A DNA stretch of 64,000 nt, taken from contig JAJNNQ010000024.1 in NCBI GenBank assembly GCA_027886175.1, positions 6,432,001 through 6,496,000 of the forward strand. The letters are read 5' to 3'. Each line of letters begins with the position of its first letter. Position 1 is the first letter of the stretch. The notes under the pieces were generated by a model that was given only the letters and a program-made list of their open reading frames with translations, was not told the DNA's origin and did not search any database. Shown piece after piece: positions 38,906 to 50,700 of the stretch. The position numbers were made by a program, and so were the translations under genes. Origin of the DNA: Phylloscopus collybita. Taxonomy: Eukaryota; Chordata; Aves; Passeriformes; Phylloscopidae.

Positions 38906-39762
38906 CACTCTGCATTTGTGAACAGGCATGTAATGAATACCATATCCTCAAGCAAGTGTCCTGGTCCAAGAAAAAATAAAATAAATAAAAAAATCACACC
39001 CTAAAGTAGCTTGACATCTGCAAGGTAAAGTATGCATCCAGCAGTAACTAACATAGGTATTCATTACACTATCACTTCAAAGCACATCTTTCACATGTTA
39101 GCAGCAGCCTTCTTACAGCTTTGCCTTATCTGCAGTAGCACAAAATCTCAAGTAACATGCAGAAAAATGAGCTACAGCAATGCTTCAGTGGTAGGGGGAT
39201 CAGAGGAAACCTCAAGAAAGATGTGAGGGAAATGTCCTTAGAGTCCTCCTAAATTTTCTGTGTAGAACTGCAAAATATGCTATAGCAAGAAACAAGATTC
39301 CCCACAGAGTTCATGTAAATGAGAGCTCTAAAAAATGTGTGCTAGATACCAGAGGATTTGTTCATTATTAAACTTATATTGTGTTTACCTGTGTAGAGCA
39401 AGATTGAGGAAGACTTAATTGCATGCTATGTCCTTGCCCTCTGACCTTCATGTTAATTACATTTTGCCGTAGTGAGAAATAGATGCATCGTTTTCTCTTA
39501 TTTCCCTAGGACTTGAGACAGTTATTAATTCCTAATAAGATAGCTTTTTTTTCCATCTGCAGAAGGCTATATTTTCCTTCCATTGCATGCACTGTACTCC
39601 CAGAAGCTTTTAATTTGCATACATTGGAGATGGCTTCACCCATTTAACACTTCCAAAGTAAACTCGCTTAGAGCCACCGTGTGCCTGTGCTCTGGGCTTT
39701 AATCTCCTCCTGGTCTGTAATCATAACACCCACAGAAATCAGCAGGATGAGGAGGAGTGAGA

Positions 39763-39800
39763 GGTGTGTGTATATATATATATATAACTCTATATATATC
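39763..39800 (+). repeat. (TG)n(TA)n microsatellite
   Basis: A short GTGTGT passes into about eight TA units, then 'actc', then a further TATATATA run. Confidence 0.9.
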
Positions 39801-40817
39801 CTTACACATACATTATGAGTGTGCATGAGGAGCATGGCTGCCTGGCGTCTTCACCGAGGTTCATTTTCTGAAGTGTTAAATGCAAAGACTGATCTTCAAC
39901 ATGCTTCCCACTCTTCCTGTGGAGCTGTTATTGCCATGTCGTGTGGCTTAATTTCCAACAAAGATGAGGCTCTTTTCTGCATCAGTAAAGATTTCTTTCT
40001 TTCTTTTTTTTTTTTTTAATCTTTAAGAATGTTCTTTTTATTTCAGATGGGATATTAATTGAAATGATATTCTACTCCCATCCTCACCTACTAGCTTAAT
40101 AGTCATCACATTGCACAAATTATTTTTAATACCTTGAAAAATTCATTAAGTGAACAAAAGATCCTGACATAAGTCATAAGACTTTTTTTTTTTCCCCTCA
40201 AATGTGAAGTTAATAAAAAAGGACTCTAGAATATTAAGGTCTACTTCTTAAGCCACCTTTCTTCCCATTTTAAAGAAGGGTCTTTCTGCTTATTTCCAGC
40301 AAATTTAGACACTAAGCTCTGACCAAAGGTATTATTAAATCAGAGGATTTTAACACATGTGGACCTTCCAGCAAAAAAGGAGATTTTCAGAATAAGGCTT
40401 GTTTTCTTTGTTAAGAGACTGGGCACAGAAGGCAAGCAGCTAAGCTCCTTCTTAGATTTCAAGCAGGGGAAAAGCTGCCATTTATAAGAGGACTTCAGTC
40501 CTCAGAAAAGCCTCTGCCATACAAGCAAATAAAACTGGATGGAGAGGGAGCAAGAAAGCATAGCCTGTCTGGTGATAGTGGAAGCATCATGCCCTGCTGG
40601 AGCCTGCAGAGATGATGAAAGGGCTGAAAACCAGTTGTTGAGACCAGCACAGTTCATTTTCTCTGAAGTGTTAAGCATGAAGAAGGGATCCCTGTCTTCC
40701 TCTAAGTTCAAGGCAGCTCTCCAGTGCCGGTGTACTCAGGTGGGGTTATGTCCACATGTGCTCTGACTCTGCACCCCAAGGAACCAGAATCATCATCAGG
40801 CTTCCCTGCTGATAAAG

Positions 40818-40870
40818 AAAAACAAACAAACAAACAAACAAAAACTAACAAAACCCCAAACACAAAAAAC
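40818..40870 (+). repeat. (AAAC)n and A/C tract
   Basis: Five AAAC units pass into irregular A/C sequence ending 'cacaaaaaac'. It creates the Lys/Thr/Asn-rich part of the plus-strand frame at 40724-40999. Confidence 0.85.
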
Positions 40871-41870
40871 TTTCTGCCTTTTTTTCCCCCTATTTCTCTC
40901 ACTTTACAACTCCAGCAAGATCTGGCATTTGCAGGAATTGATCCAGTGAGAGCCTGCAATAACGTGGATTTGGGACGAGACGCAATTTGTGTTTTGTGAT
41001 AATCACTGAGAACAAAGCAGCAGGGTAATGGACAGATCCATTCATCCTCCCACAAACCTATTTCCAGCACGTTTTCCCCATCCCAGACAGCCATCCTAAC
41101 ATAATTTCCCACTCCCTGGCCAGTGGCAATTCAGCTTGCCCTGCCAGGAGCTGTAGGACAGGAGTGGTAGAGAAGGAGCACACCACACCCTTGTGCCTGG
41201 CATTGTCACACTCCCTGCACTGCTCAATCCCAAGTAGTTCAAGGCCATTATGAAATTACCAACAACAGGAATTTAGTGCATGTTAACATTTATCAGACTT
41301 GCCATAGCAAAGGAAAAAAATAAATTACCTGTTTTTCTAAGGAAAAGCTCTTTCTTTTTACTGTTAAATCTGGTTTTGCATATAGTGTAAATATCTAAAC
41401 TTGTGTTTACTCACAAAGCATTGCTTTTTTCCTACTTATTTGGGATTTTCAAAGATAACTAGATTGGTCAGAAATCAATAGCATTCCCCAGAGATGGGCA
41501 TGAGTAGCTCATTATGTCATATCTTATATTGCTTTTTCTCGAGTTGCTCTACATACATCCATTCTGTTTGACTGGTGTGTAAAATTATCCTTTCCAGGAA
41601 GTCAGGGGACAACTGCAACAGAAAACTGCTCATCTTTCCCAGGCTTGACTTGAAATCCAGTGGGATTGAGCACATGTCTAAGTACTGTTTCATGTGATCT
41701 GGCACCCTTCATGGCTCTTGAAGTTCCATGAGCTTGCATTTGTCTGACTGAGCAGAGCAGAAGTGGTGGGAAGGTTAAATAAACCAAACACACGTGAAAC
41801 TTCTTTTCCCTTGTTGCATTTCACTGCAACAAGAAAATGCCTTCACTTAGATGTAACCAAACCCTTCATT

Positions 41871-41968
41871 AAAACAAACAAACAAAACAAACAAACAAAA
41901 ACAACCCCCCCAAACAAACAACAACAACAACACCACCACACCAAAACCACAACAACAAAAAAAAAAAT
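41871..41968 (+). repeat. Long A/C-rich low-complexity tract
   Basis: AAAC units, a run of seven C, then CAA and CCA units and a final A run; about 98 bases with no G or T. It accounts for the Gln/His/Thr-rich frame at 41763-41978. Confidence 0.92.
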
Positions 41969-42565
41969 CACTGGTTGACTGATTCTGATACAGCTGCAAA
42001 AATACTTCTACCGCTCATTTTAGTAAAGGGCCCTCCATAGTTGAGATATTTACCCAACTTTGCTAAGCAGCCCATGTTAACAACAACAGTTGATTAATCA
42101 AAACTGTTTGAAGCACAGTAACATCCCAGACATGCACTAGAGGGTAACATAGAATGCATTGCAAAAGAATTCAAAACATATTACATAAGTATGTCCAGGG
42201 CTTTTAAACTCTATTTGACTGCCATGTCCATATTTCATATTGTAGAGGAGCATCAAGCAACAAAATGTGCTAGAATCATGAAAATTAATTAAATCTCCTT
42301 GGTCTTTCTACTCTGTTTTCCAATTACTGTCCGGTGTAGTGATCATATTCTCATATATATGACTGAGGTAATTCACTATTGTTTTCCACTAAAACAAATT
42401 TCTGCATTGCTAATCAAACAAGGTACACTAATAGCAGTTTGTTTGATTTAGCCTGAAGTCCATGAGGATCTCTGAAAGGTTAGATTCAAAAAAATTCCAA
42501 TAATCCACACCATTTCAGCATGAAAAATTAGCCTAAATCTAGCAGCTCAAATAGACAAGAGAAAA

Positions 42566-42588
42566 CAAATATCAAAGTTTGATATTTG
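42566..42588. repeat. Perfect 11-bp inverted repeat, 1-base spacer
   Basis: CAAATATCAAA (42566-42576) and TTTGATATTTG (42578-42588) are exact reverse complements separated by a single G. It could extrude as a cruciform or be a dimeric binding site. Confidence 0.7.
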
Positions 42589-42685
42589 ATACAGCAGCAG
42601 AACACGTAATGAGCATATAACACCCTATTAAATTTATCATCTAAGATTTCAGATTTCAACCTTTTATCCTCTTTTAAATTTTAAT

Positions 42686-42701
42686 AATTTTTTAAAAAAT
42701 T
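42686..42701. repeat. 16-bp perfect AT palindrome
   Basis: AATTTTTTAAAAAATT is its own reverse complement and sits in a very AT-rich block (about 42660-42720). It is plausibly compositional. Confidence 0.7.
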
Positions 42702-43559
42702 GTTATTTTTTAATTCATTCATGGATGGCATCATAAGCTTTGCAGCTGCAGGCCTCAGCATCAGGTTAAGAATTGCATAATGATGCCAAAACTCTTTCTG
42801 CTTTTGTCATTTACTGCACATAGTCTTAAATCCAAACAGGGTTGTTAAAGATTAAAAGCAAAATAGATGGTCTTAAAAAGCCAGATAAACTAAATTGTTA
42901 CAGATTATACATGTCTCCGTTCAAAATCATTAATGGCTCTCAGAGTAAGAGATTAAAAGACAAAAATAACCTAATTAGAAAAGATTTACAGTGGGGAGTT
43001 GAATTATTTGTGCTCAGAGCAAGGCAGGATTTGATCTGAAGCACACGACAAGGCATTGGCAGTGATGAGGATGACCAGGAATGTTAACTAGCACAGCTCT
43101 GCCCTAAACCAATCCAAACTGGGTGAAGAGTAGCTGAAAACATTTTGGATATGGCATCTTGCATATAATGTCTGAGAAGTTAGCTCACTTTGCATTGTCT
43201 GAACAAAAGGAGTGTTTAATTATGAGCTTTCAGATATTTCTTTCACTACACCTGTAGTATGCAAAGCAGTGAATTTCAACAGTAATTTCCAACAAAAGCA
43301 TGTATATTTATAAGCAACCCTTCTGCTATATTTGTGAAGGGAATTTTGAATAAAAGGTAGCTATACCACTGGGGTTGGATGATTTCTTAGCCATCAGCAG
43401 GGAAGCTGCAAAATAATTTTGACTGAACTGAGCACTCAAGGGTAAATTCAGATTTCAGTTACCTGTGTGTAATGCCAGTGATTTGCATTCAAGAAGCTGT
43501 GGGTAGAATTTGGCCTCAAGGAAATAGCTTATGTTAGTGCCATAACCTTTGTTTTACAG

Positions 43560-43607
43560 AGAGTACAACATTTGGCCCAGAGGAAAAATACACCTCTTGT
43601 AAACCAG
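43560..43607 (+). other. Candidate 48-base exon
   Basis: Bounded by 'acctttgttttacag' (AG at 43558-43559) and a donor CAG then GTAAGC at 43608. The 48 bases are open in two of three frames: phase 0 reads RVQHLAQRKNTPLVNQ, and another reads STTFGPEEKYTSCKP. The 'gtagaatttggcctca' just upstream (43504-43520) resembles an old amniote repeat, so the block may derive from one. Product unknown. Confidence 0.15.
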
Positions 43608-44121
43608 GTAAGCAAATGGGCAGAAACCTGCTCAAGACATCACCAGCATAAATCAGAAATAACCTCATTTCCATTTAAAAAGAAACTAACGCCATATGAA
43701 AGAGAAATCAGCATGGCTGTTCTTTCTGATTTTGGTGTTAGAGAGGGATTTTGGATTGTACTCCTTGGATGGGTGACTAAGGTCTGTCATTTTCATTCAA
43801 ATTCATTTGTAATTTACCCATTAAACGCTGATGGCTGGACTCTAAAGAGTTTATTGCTAGATTTCTTTAGCTATTAAATTTTCCTGTAATCAGCTTCACC
43901 CATTCATGGCTACAGCAACACTGCTCCGTGGTAATATCAGCAAGATCTCTGCCCTTGGTTAAATATCTCAGAGTGGGGCCAGAATTTTTGCCTTCCTTCA
44001 AACTCTCTTCAAAAAGACCAAGTTGTGACACTGTCAAATAGAAAACACTTGGGGAGCAGATAATCATATCCTTAAGAATAATGTATTAAATTAAAAAATG
44101 CTTTTTTGAACTCTATTGCAG

Positions 44122-44232
44122 TGCAAGATTGCTTTCATTGCTGGTGATGCTTTCACCATTATGCTAATCTGCATTTTCATATGTTCAGTGGGTCACTTTC
44201 AGCCCAGCTTCGGTCCACTGCATAAGACCATG
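44122..44232 (+). other. Candidate 111-base exon, hydrophobic
   Basis: Bounded by 'cttttttgaactctattgcag' minus its first base (AG at 44120-44121) and a donor ATG then GTAAGA at 44233. It is open only in phase 0, for all 37 codons, and includes a hydrophobic run, FTIMLICIFICSVGHF, that could be a membrane segment. Its phase matches the candidate at 43560-43607. Product unknown; 37 open codons alone is weak evidence. Confidence 0.17.
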
Positions 44233-45017
44233 GTAAGAAAAGCCTGAAGACCAAGGCTGAAGAATTTCAGAGTATTTTTTTGCCCCTGCCTGTGGCCAAG
44301 TTGCTGGTCACAGGACAGCCAAGCTGCATTAAATCCATTGTGTGTTTTTATCGCTGGTTCTGGCCGGCAGGCTCTGCATGAAGATGACATCCACTGCCTT
44401 CCCTTAGCCAAGCTCCACTAGGAATGAGTAACAGAAATATCCCTCTGGGCACACTTCCCCTTGCTAGCCTAAAACCCCAACTCAAAATTTAGCTGGGATC
44501 ACTTTAGTGTTTATCACTGTTAACTACACGTGAAATGCTTATCTAATTACGCTACCACTTCCTCCTTACTTCCTGTGGTTAAATCATCTGGAAAAAGAAG
44601 GTAAAAAAGAGTTTGCTTATCATTCTCTAGTTTATTTTTAACACTGCTAATCTCTGCAAGCATAAAATCCACAAGGATTTTATGCAGCCCTGAATGTGAA
44701 TATTTGTCTTCTTTCCCAACTACTAACTGATCTACAGGTAAGGCTTCAGGTACTAACGTAAGGAATAATTTGGTGATCCATTTTAAACACAAAGAGGATT
44801 TTACATTTTTCAAAAAGAGGTGCTAAATTCAAACCAGTATGAAAAGAATGAAAATAAAATTACATACCATAATTATTGTGTTTTAAAAAAAACTTTGGAC
44901 GGCAAGATTAATGGACATTCTATATTAATAGAGATGAGCAGCCATAACATAAGGGAAAAAAAACCAAACCCACAGGAATTTTTGTTTTATTGGTCTCTCT
45001 GGACTTGCTACTGCATT

Positions 45018-45143
45018 AAAAAGAAAAAAATAAATAAAGCAAAACAATAAAGCAAACCAGAACCCAAACAAACAAAATATCCCCCCCCCCCAAAAAAAAC
45101 CAAACAAAAACCCCAAACCAAACCAAAAAAACCCTTAAACAAA
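45018..45143 (+). repeat. A/C-rich low-complexity tract with C11 run
   Basis: A-rich and AAAC units, a run of 11 C at 45081-45091, then A runs with C pairs. The Gly/Phe/Trp-rich minus-strand frames across it (44925-45198) are artefacts. Confidence 0.92.
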
Positions 45144-46881
45144 ACTTCAGTCCTTTTTTTCTACCTAGCTCAATAGAAAAACAAGAAGGTGTTTTCAAGT
45201 TACATTAAAAAAACCCCTCTGTTTCCATAGCTTCAGTACTTGTATCAATATGATCATGAATGACTGAACTTAGGGTAAACAGAAAAGAAGTCAGGATTTC
45301 AAAATCAAAAGCAAAGCGCAAAACAAATTTTGCACAAAATTTCATCCTCAGAGGCTAAGTAAATGCATGTTCTCCTGCTAAGTTTCCTTCCTGAGCCAAG
45401 GACGTATCTTGCTTTTAAACCTAAAGTACAAATAAGAAATGTTTTTAATGAATTCAAACCATAACCCATCCAGTCCCTGGGGACTGGGGAAGAATTAGTT
45501 TGTCTGGTTTAGTCTATTATAAAGCCATATTATTCCTATTTGAAGGAGATGCATCATCTGTGAGGTCTCCATCTAGTTCATCCTTCCAGAACATGAGCAT
45601 CTTGCCATTTTCACTTAGTTGCACGGTTTCTCACATATACCATGTAATACATTTCCATGGGGGGAAAAGAAAAAAAAAGAATCTACCACCAAGAATCCTG
45701 TCCTATTGAGCTGGTCATCTGTGCTCCACGAACAAGAGATCTTTGTACTTGCAGAAGTGTATAACCCAGCAGGTTTTCCTTCTGTGTACCTAGCCAAATC
45801 CCACACGCTTCACAGGTACACAAAGCCTGTGGAAAACACTGTTTCAGCTGACAAGGCGGCTCCAGCTTGCCAGGGCTGGCTGGTCCCACCAGCACACAGC
45901 ACTGATCCCTGGATAGCCAAATGCTGCAGGAATTTCTCCACCTGCCAGGAGCCAAAAGCGCGCGCTCGCCTCTTCCAGAGCGCCGGGAGCTGAATGGAAC
46001 ACTGAGTGCTCAGCTCCTGCCTGCAGAGCCCAGCACGGGGATGGGCAGCTGCTGCTTGTGATGGCACTGAGGGCACACCTCACCTCACCTCACCTCACCT
46101 CCTTCCTTGCTCTGCTGAGCCCTGGAAAATTGTAGGAACTGGAGCTGGGTAACCCTAAAGCTGGCAGGGCACCTGTGCCGTGCAACCCACTCACTCTGAA
46201 CCCTGTGGTTTTCAGCATGGCTGTTCCTTCTCCATCCTGGTCATTGATAGTTAAGTGACAATTAAGCATGAGACAAATCACTTCAAGACCAGAAAGGAAA
46301 GCTGTATATCACTTTTATCCAATACAATAAATACAATTAAAAGGAACTATTGCTGTCTCTCTTAGTTTTCCTCCATATATATCAGCTGTCATTCCTTGAG
46401 CTTTAAAGTGCTTGAATAATAAACCTGCATGGAATTGAATTACTTCAGTAGCAAGTTGATTAGTTCCCACATCCAATAAAATGTCTGTGGTGTCTCATAT
46501 ATTTGGCATTTAATGCTGTAATTAATAAGTCCTGATCATGTGCCTCTTACAGCCACAGGTCAGTGACAACAGTGACATTCCCCTTCTCAGCAGGAAATTG
46601 AGCCTCCAAGACACTTTCCTAAGACACTTTCAATTACGATAAATTGTCAGATTTGCTTCAGTCATTTTGAGAACTACTTGAAGTATAGCTTTCCAGGTAA
46701 AAGCAGTGCAAAGATATGAAGCAGAGTTGGTTGGAGTTTGTACAAATCACATTTTGGGGAGTATTTCAGCTTTTTTAGGATCATTACAGATTCCCAAGTG
46801 AAAGGTGTGCTTTTTCAAGTACGTGTCTTTCCGACTTAATCTAGCATTTCCAATAGAGTGCCAGATACCAAATTGCTTTAA
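45144..46881. other. Gene-free stretch with a GC-rich patch
   Basis: The part from 45700 to 46240 is GC-richer, has many overlapping open frames on both strands, a small CpG cluster at 45957-45990 and a CACCT array. No peptide here is recognisable. Confidence 0.4.
46076..46100 (+). repeat. (CACCT)5 short tandem repeat
   Basis: Five exact CACCT units in register, preceded by 'gggca' and followed by 'ccttcc'. Confidence 0.95.
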
Positions 46882-46952
46882 ATCTGTGTAGCTCCATTGA
46901 TTTCAATGGTACATGTTCAATTTATCCCACACAGGGATTTGTCCCTTTAATA
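46882..46952. repeat. Probable ancient amniote interspersed repeat with palindromic core
   Basis: 'gtgtagctccattga' followed by 'tttcaatgg' is a motif I associate with an old repeat common in birds, turtles and crocodilians. Its core, CCATTGA (46894-46900) and TCAATGG (46903-46909), is an inverted repeat with a 2-base spacer. The assignment rests on this motif and the following 'cacagggatttgtccc'. The family name is not known to me with certainty. Confidence 0.4.
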
Positions 46953-47195
46953 TGTTTTAAAGGCAATGTTGCAAAGTCATTTATACTCCTTTTCTTTCTA
47001 ATGATGTATGCAGGAGATTATTATTTTTTTAACATTATTTTGTTAAATATCAGGACGTTATTTGCTCCATTTTTCCAATTATGTTGACAGTGTGACCGTG
47101 AAAACAGTAGTGGACATACAAGGATAGTGGTATTTTTCTGAGTTATCATCTAAAACCTGTGAGATCTAGTGCAGACAGAGACAGAGGGTTGTGGG

Positions 47196-47255
47196 AAAAA
47201 AAAAAAAAAGGAAAAAAGAAAACAAACAAACAAACAAAAAGAAGAAGACAAAAAG
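47196..47255 (+). repeat. Poly-A, AAAC and purine-rich tract
   Basis: A13, then GGAAAA, four AAAC units and 'agaagaagac'. It gives the Lys-rich start of the frame at 47169-47408. Confidence 0.88.
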
Positions 47256-47708
47256 CAATTCTATGTAACCAACAGCTACTTCTTTGACACCCACAGCACA
47301 GATACACTGTTTTTTAACTATTTGCCAGGTTACCAAGGTCACACACGTGCAGTTTTAAAACAATGCTCAACACATCGAAAAAATGAAATACTGAAGGCGA
47401 ACTATTAATTTCTAATTACTAGTAGGAATGAAAATTTGCATGAAAAAAGGAGAGAAAACGTTGCACATAACACCTCTGATGCAATATGCCAGGGGGACAG
47501 AGACGTGGAGGAAGAGGAGGGAGGGAAAAGCATCTTTTATGTTGCTTCCCTTTCCTGGAACTTTGTTCAGTTACACTCTGTGATCAAGAAATGCTTCCTC
47601 TGAATTGAAGACAAATTGCTGAGAACTCTCTAATTATCAGCCTGGCTGCACACACTTAACATTTACAGGCCCACCTTGCTGCTCATGTTTGTAGTGCTGC
47701 CAGACCTG

Positions 47709-47724
47709 ACACACACACACACCC
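47709..47724 (+). repeat. (AC)n microsatellite
   Basis: About seven AC units followed by 'cccacag'. Confidence 0.8.
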
Positions 47725-50700
47725 CACAGCTTAGACTCCCAACATGTTACTAATTTCAAGAATGGAGTTTGGGTCCTCTTCATGCTTGTCCTAGTTTTTC
47801 TTTCAGTTTTCAGGGAGAGACTTTATCAAGGTTTTTATTTTCTGACAATCAAAAGAGCTGGAAACCTATTTCAGCTAAAGTTGAAATTTTTATACAGCTG
47901 TGTGTCTGGAATGTTAAGAGAAAAAGGAATATGAAATATCATGAGACCAGGTGTTACTGCAATAAACAGTAAGAACTTATAAGATGGTATGATACAACAT
48001 TAAATAGTCATACTTTCCTCAAAAAGAGGAATCCCCCAAGCTTCAGGAAGCGTGTTATTAGTCCTCTAAGTTTTGCAGATCTAAACCCCAGGATAGAGAG
48101 CTCACTGCTTTGTCCAAAATCATGGAGTCCATTAACAAAACCTCGACAAACAAACAAAAAGCCAACCAATCCAAACCCAGATGGAATCAAAGAGCTTTAG
48201 GTTTATCGCTTGCTGACTGGTAGTGAAAATTCTGCACCATGCTATAGACCTGGGGCTGATATTCCCTGAGGAAATCCCGTGTTTCTTGCTTTAGGAGGCA
48301 ACTGTAGGTGCTGGAAACGCCAAGCACTGAGAAATGGCAAGGGATGAAATCCTTTCTAGCAGAGGCTGAGTTCCTGCCCCTCTGCAGAGTTCTGAAGGAC
48401 CTTCACACCCTCCAGCAAGGTGTGGTGTAAAGACCCTGGAGGTGTCACCTGCTGGTGGCAGTAACCCCAAGTGGCACAGGCCAGGCTGGACACCCAGCTC
48501 AGGCCCAGTGGCTGTCGACTGCTGCCCCAAGCACTGTGCCCAGGGGACAAAGCTGCTCTGCCCTGGCTGCTGGACAGCACACACAGTGATCCCCACCTCC
48601 TGGAATTTTGGAGCTCACATGTGCAGAAGCCACTGGTGACAGTACAGGTGTGTCCTCAGGCTCGTGTCTCGGAGGGCACTAACATTTAACTCAGCAGTAC
48701 TGCAACCTGGAGAGTGCCACCACAATTTCCTCACGTGCTGAGTACATACAAATCATATTCTTTTCTTCTCCAAAATCCTTCTCTCTATTTAAACCACTAC
48801 ACACTGAAATTTGTTTTGATGCTGCAGTCTAGCAAACAAATTTATCAGTTCTGAGAGCGTTTAAGATACCTCTTTCCTCCTCCAGATTCCACAATATATT
48901 CACCCTTACTTTGGAGAGGTTGTCAAGGCACTTTATAAATGTGAACAGTAATTTATTTTGCAAATTAAAAAAAAAGTAAGTAGCCTCATAAAACACTTTA
49001 AAAATAATTATGTTTGTAGTACAAATTAGTAAGAAAAATCCAGAAAACTTGCGGGAGACTGAAACTAATTATCTCCTTGGAAACAACCAGTAAAGAGCAT
49101 GGACACCAACATTAAACAACTCCAAAGAAATTAAAACAACAACAAGAATATTTAGAAGGACAATTGTTCAAATTGTTCAATAATTAAAAAGGAAATGAGA
49201 TAAATATCACAGACTGAATACAATGCAGAAAAAGCATAAGGAGATGAAATTTAAATAAGGGAAAAATAATGCAAAACCCATTTACTATAATAGCAAAAAA
49301 ACATGAAGCATCAGTTTAACCCTGATTCTTATAGGTAAACAGCCTGACTGATAAGATCTCACTTTTCTTATCTGTAGGAATTGCACCCAAAGGTGCAATC
49401 AAAGGATTCCTATCCTCTGGGTTTTTAATGTGCTGCTTTCTAGTTTGTAAGATTTTTATTAAAATCATATGATAATGTGAGTTTTTAATACTTTCTCTTT
49501 GTAATACACAGATCCTGGGAAACAGTTTGTTCATGTAGCTAAGAGGGTCTCCATCAACCAACTGTAAACATACTGGCTATCTTTGGTTTAAAATTTAAAA
49601 AATCACACACAAATTAACTGATTCCTTGAAAATAAGAAAAGCCATTATCTTAAGATTCACGAGGCCTTAAGTAAGTGTGGGAGGGAAGCACTGAAAAACG
49701 TGAGCAGTCAAAATCTCCCCTGGCTGTTCACAAGGACTGTCCTTTCTTATATAAAAATCCATTCCTGGTATCTCTTGGACAGACATCCCTCTCAGAACAA
49801 GCTTTGTCTGCACAAAGTCATTTCAACACCCGCTTCACCCACACCAGAGGTACCATCACCACATCAATCTTCACTCACTGCTGTGTCATAAAACCCCTGA
49901 CTCACCCCTATTCACCTCATTTGTCTGACTCACTGACTAGCAGGGACTGGGAATTTTACTGTGACAAGCCTATTCAATGGAAATCAAAGTGTCTTGCCTA
50001 ACCCACATGCTTTATACAGAGAAATCTTTATCATGTCAACGTTTTATGTTTTCTATTTCAAGATGGAAGGAAGAAAGGAGGACTTTGGAGACAATTTGAT
50101 CTGAAACTAAACTCTGTTGTGTTTTTAAACCAAACCATGCCTCTTCATTTTGGACTGGATTCACCAATATTCAGTTTCCCAGAGCTGCCAGGACACCTCA
50201 CCAGAGAAATTTGCTCATCCTAGAGCTCACCTTTTCCCTGCAGGTACCTTTATTGAGCTCCAGCTATATTTCCACACCACAGCAACCCCTCCAATTAAAC
50301 TCTTAAACAGACTGTCTGACTCATTACACTTTAGTGCCTGAGAGAGGATGTAGTTTGAGCCCAAATCTGAGCCAAAGTAGACAAGATGCTGTTTTACTTT
50401 TCATGAGGCGTTGGCCGCACTCAGGCAGGCACAGTGCAACATCCAGCCTAAAAAAGTTTGAAAGTTCAATTATTTTTTTAGAGTTTTGCACTCTAAGAAT
50501 AATTGTATTTTCCTCTTAATCCAGGAAAAAACCTGAGATTTTGAAAGCACAACTTTCAAGCTCCTCCACATCACTCTGGGTACCATCCAACTTTTATGCC
50601 CCTACAGCTGCTCATGATGTCCCTTAACACACCCTTCCTTTTCCATCCCTTTGCCCTCCCCAAATGCACCCTTTGTCACTTCTCCCACTTGTCACCTCTC

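Larger units (their letters stand above)
38906..45017. other. Gene-free stretch with candidate small exons
   Basis: AT-rich sequence without an assignable gene. It holds a TG/TA microsatellite at 39763-39800, A/C tracts at 40818 and 41871, two perfect short palindromes near 42.57 and 42.69 kb, and two splice-bounded open blocks at 43560-43607 and 44122-44232, each listed separately. Confidence 0.45.

Noticed and set aside
46076..46100. Short regular array considered as CRISPR or a coding repeat
   Set aside because: Five 5-base units without spacers form a simple tandem repeat, and the genome is a vertebrate one.
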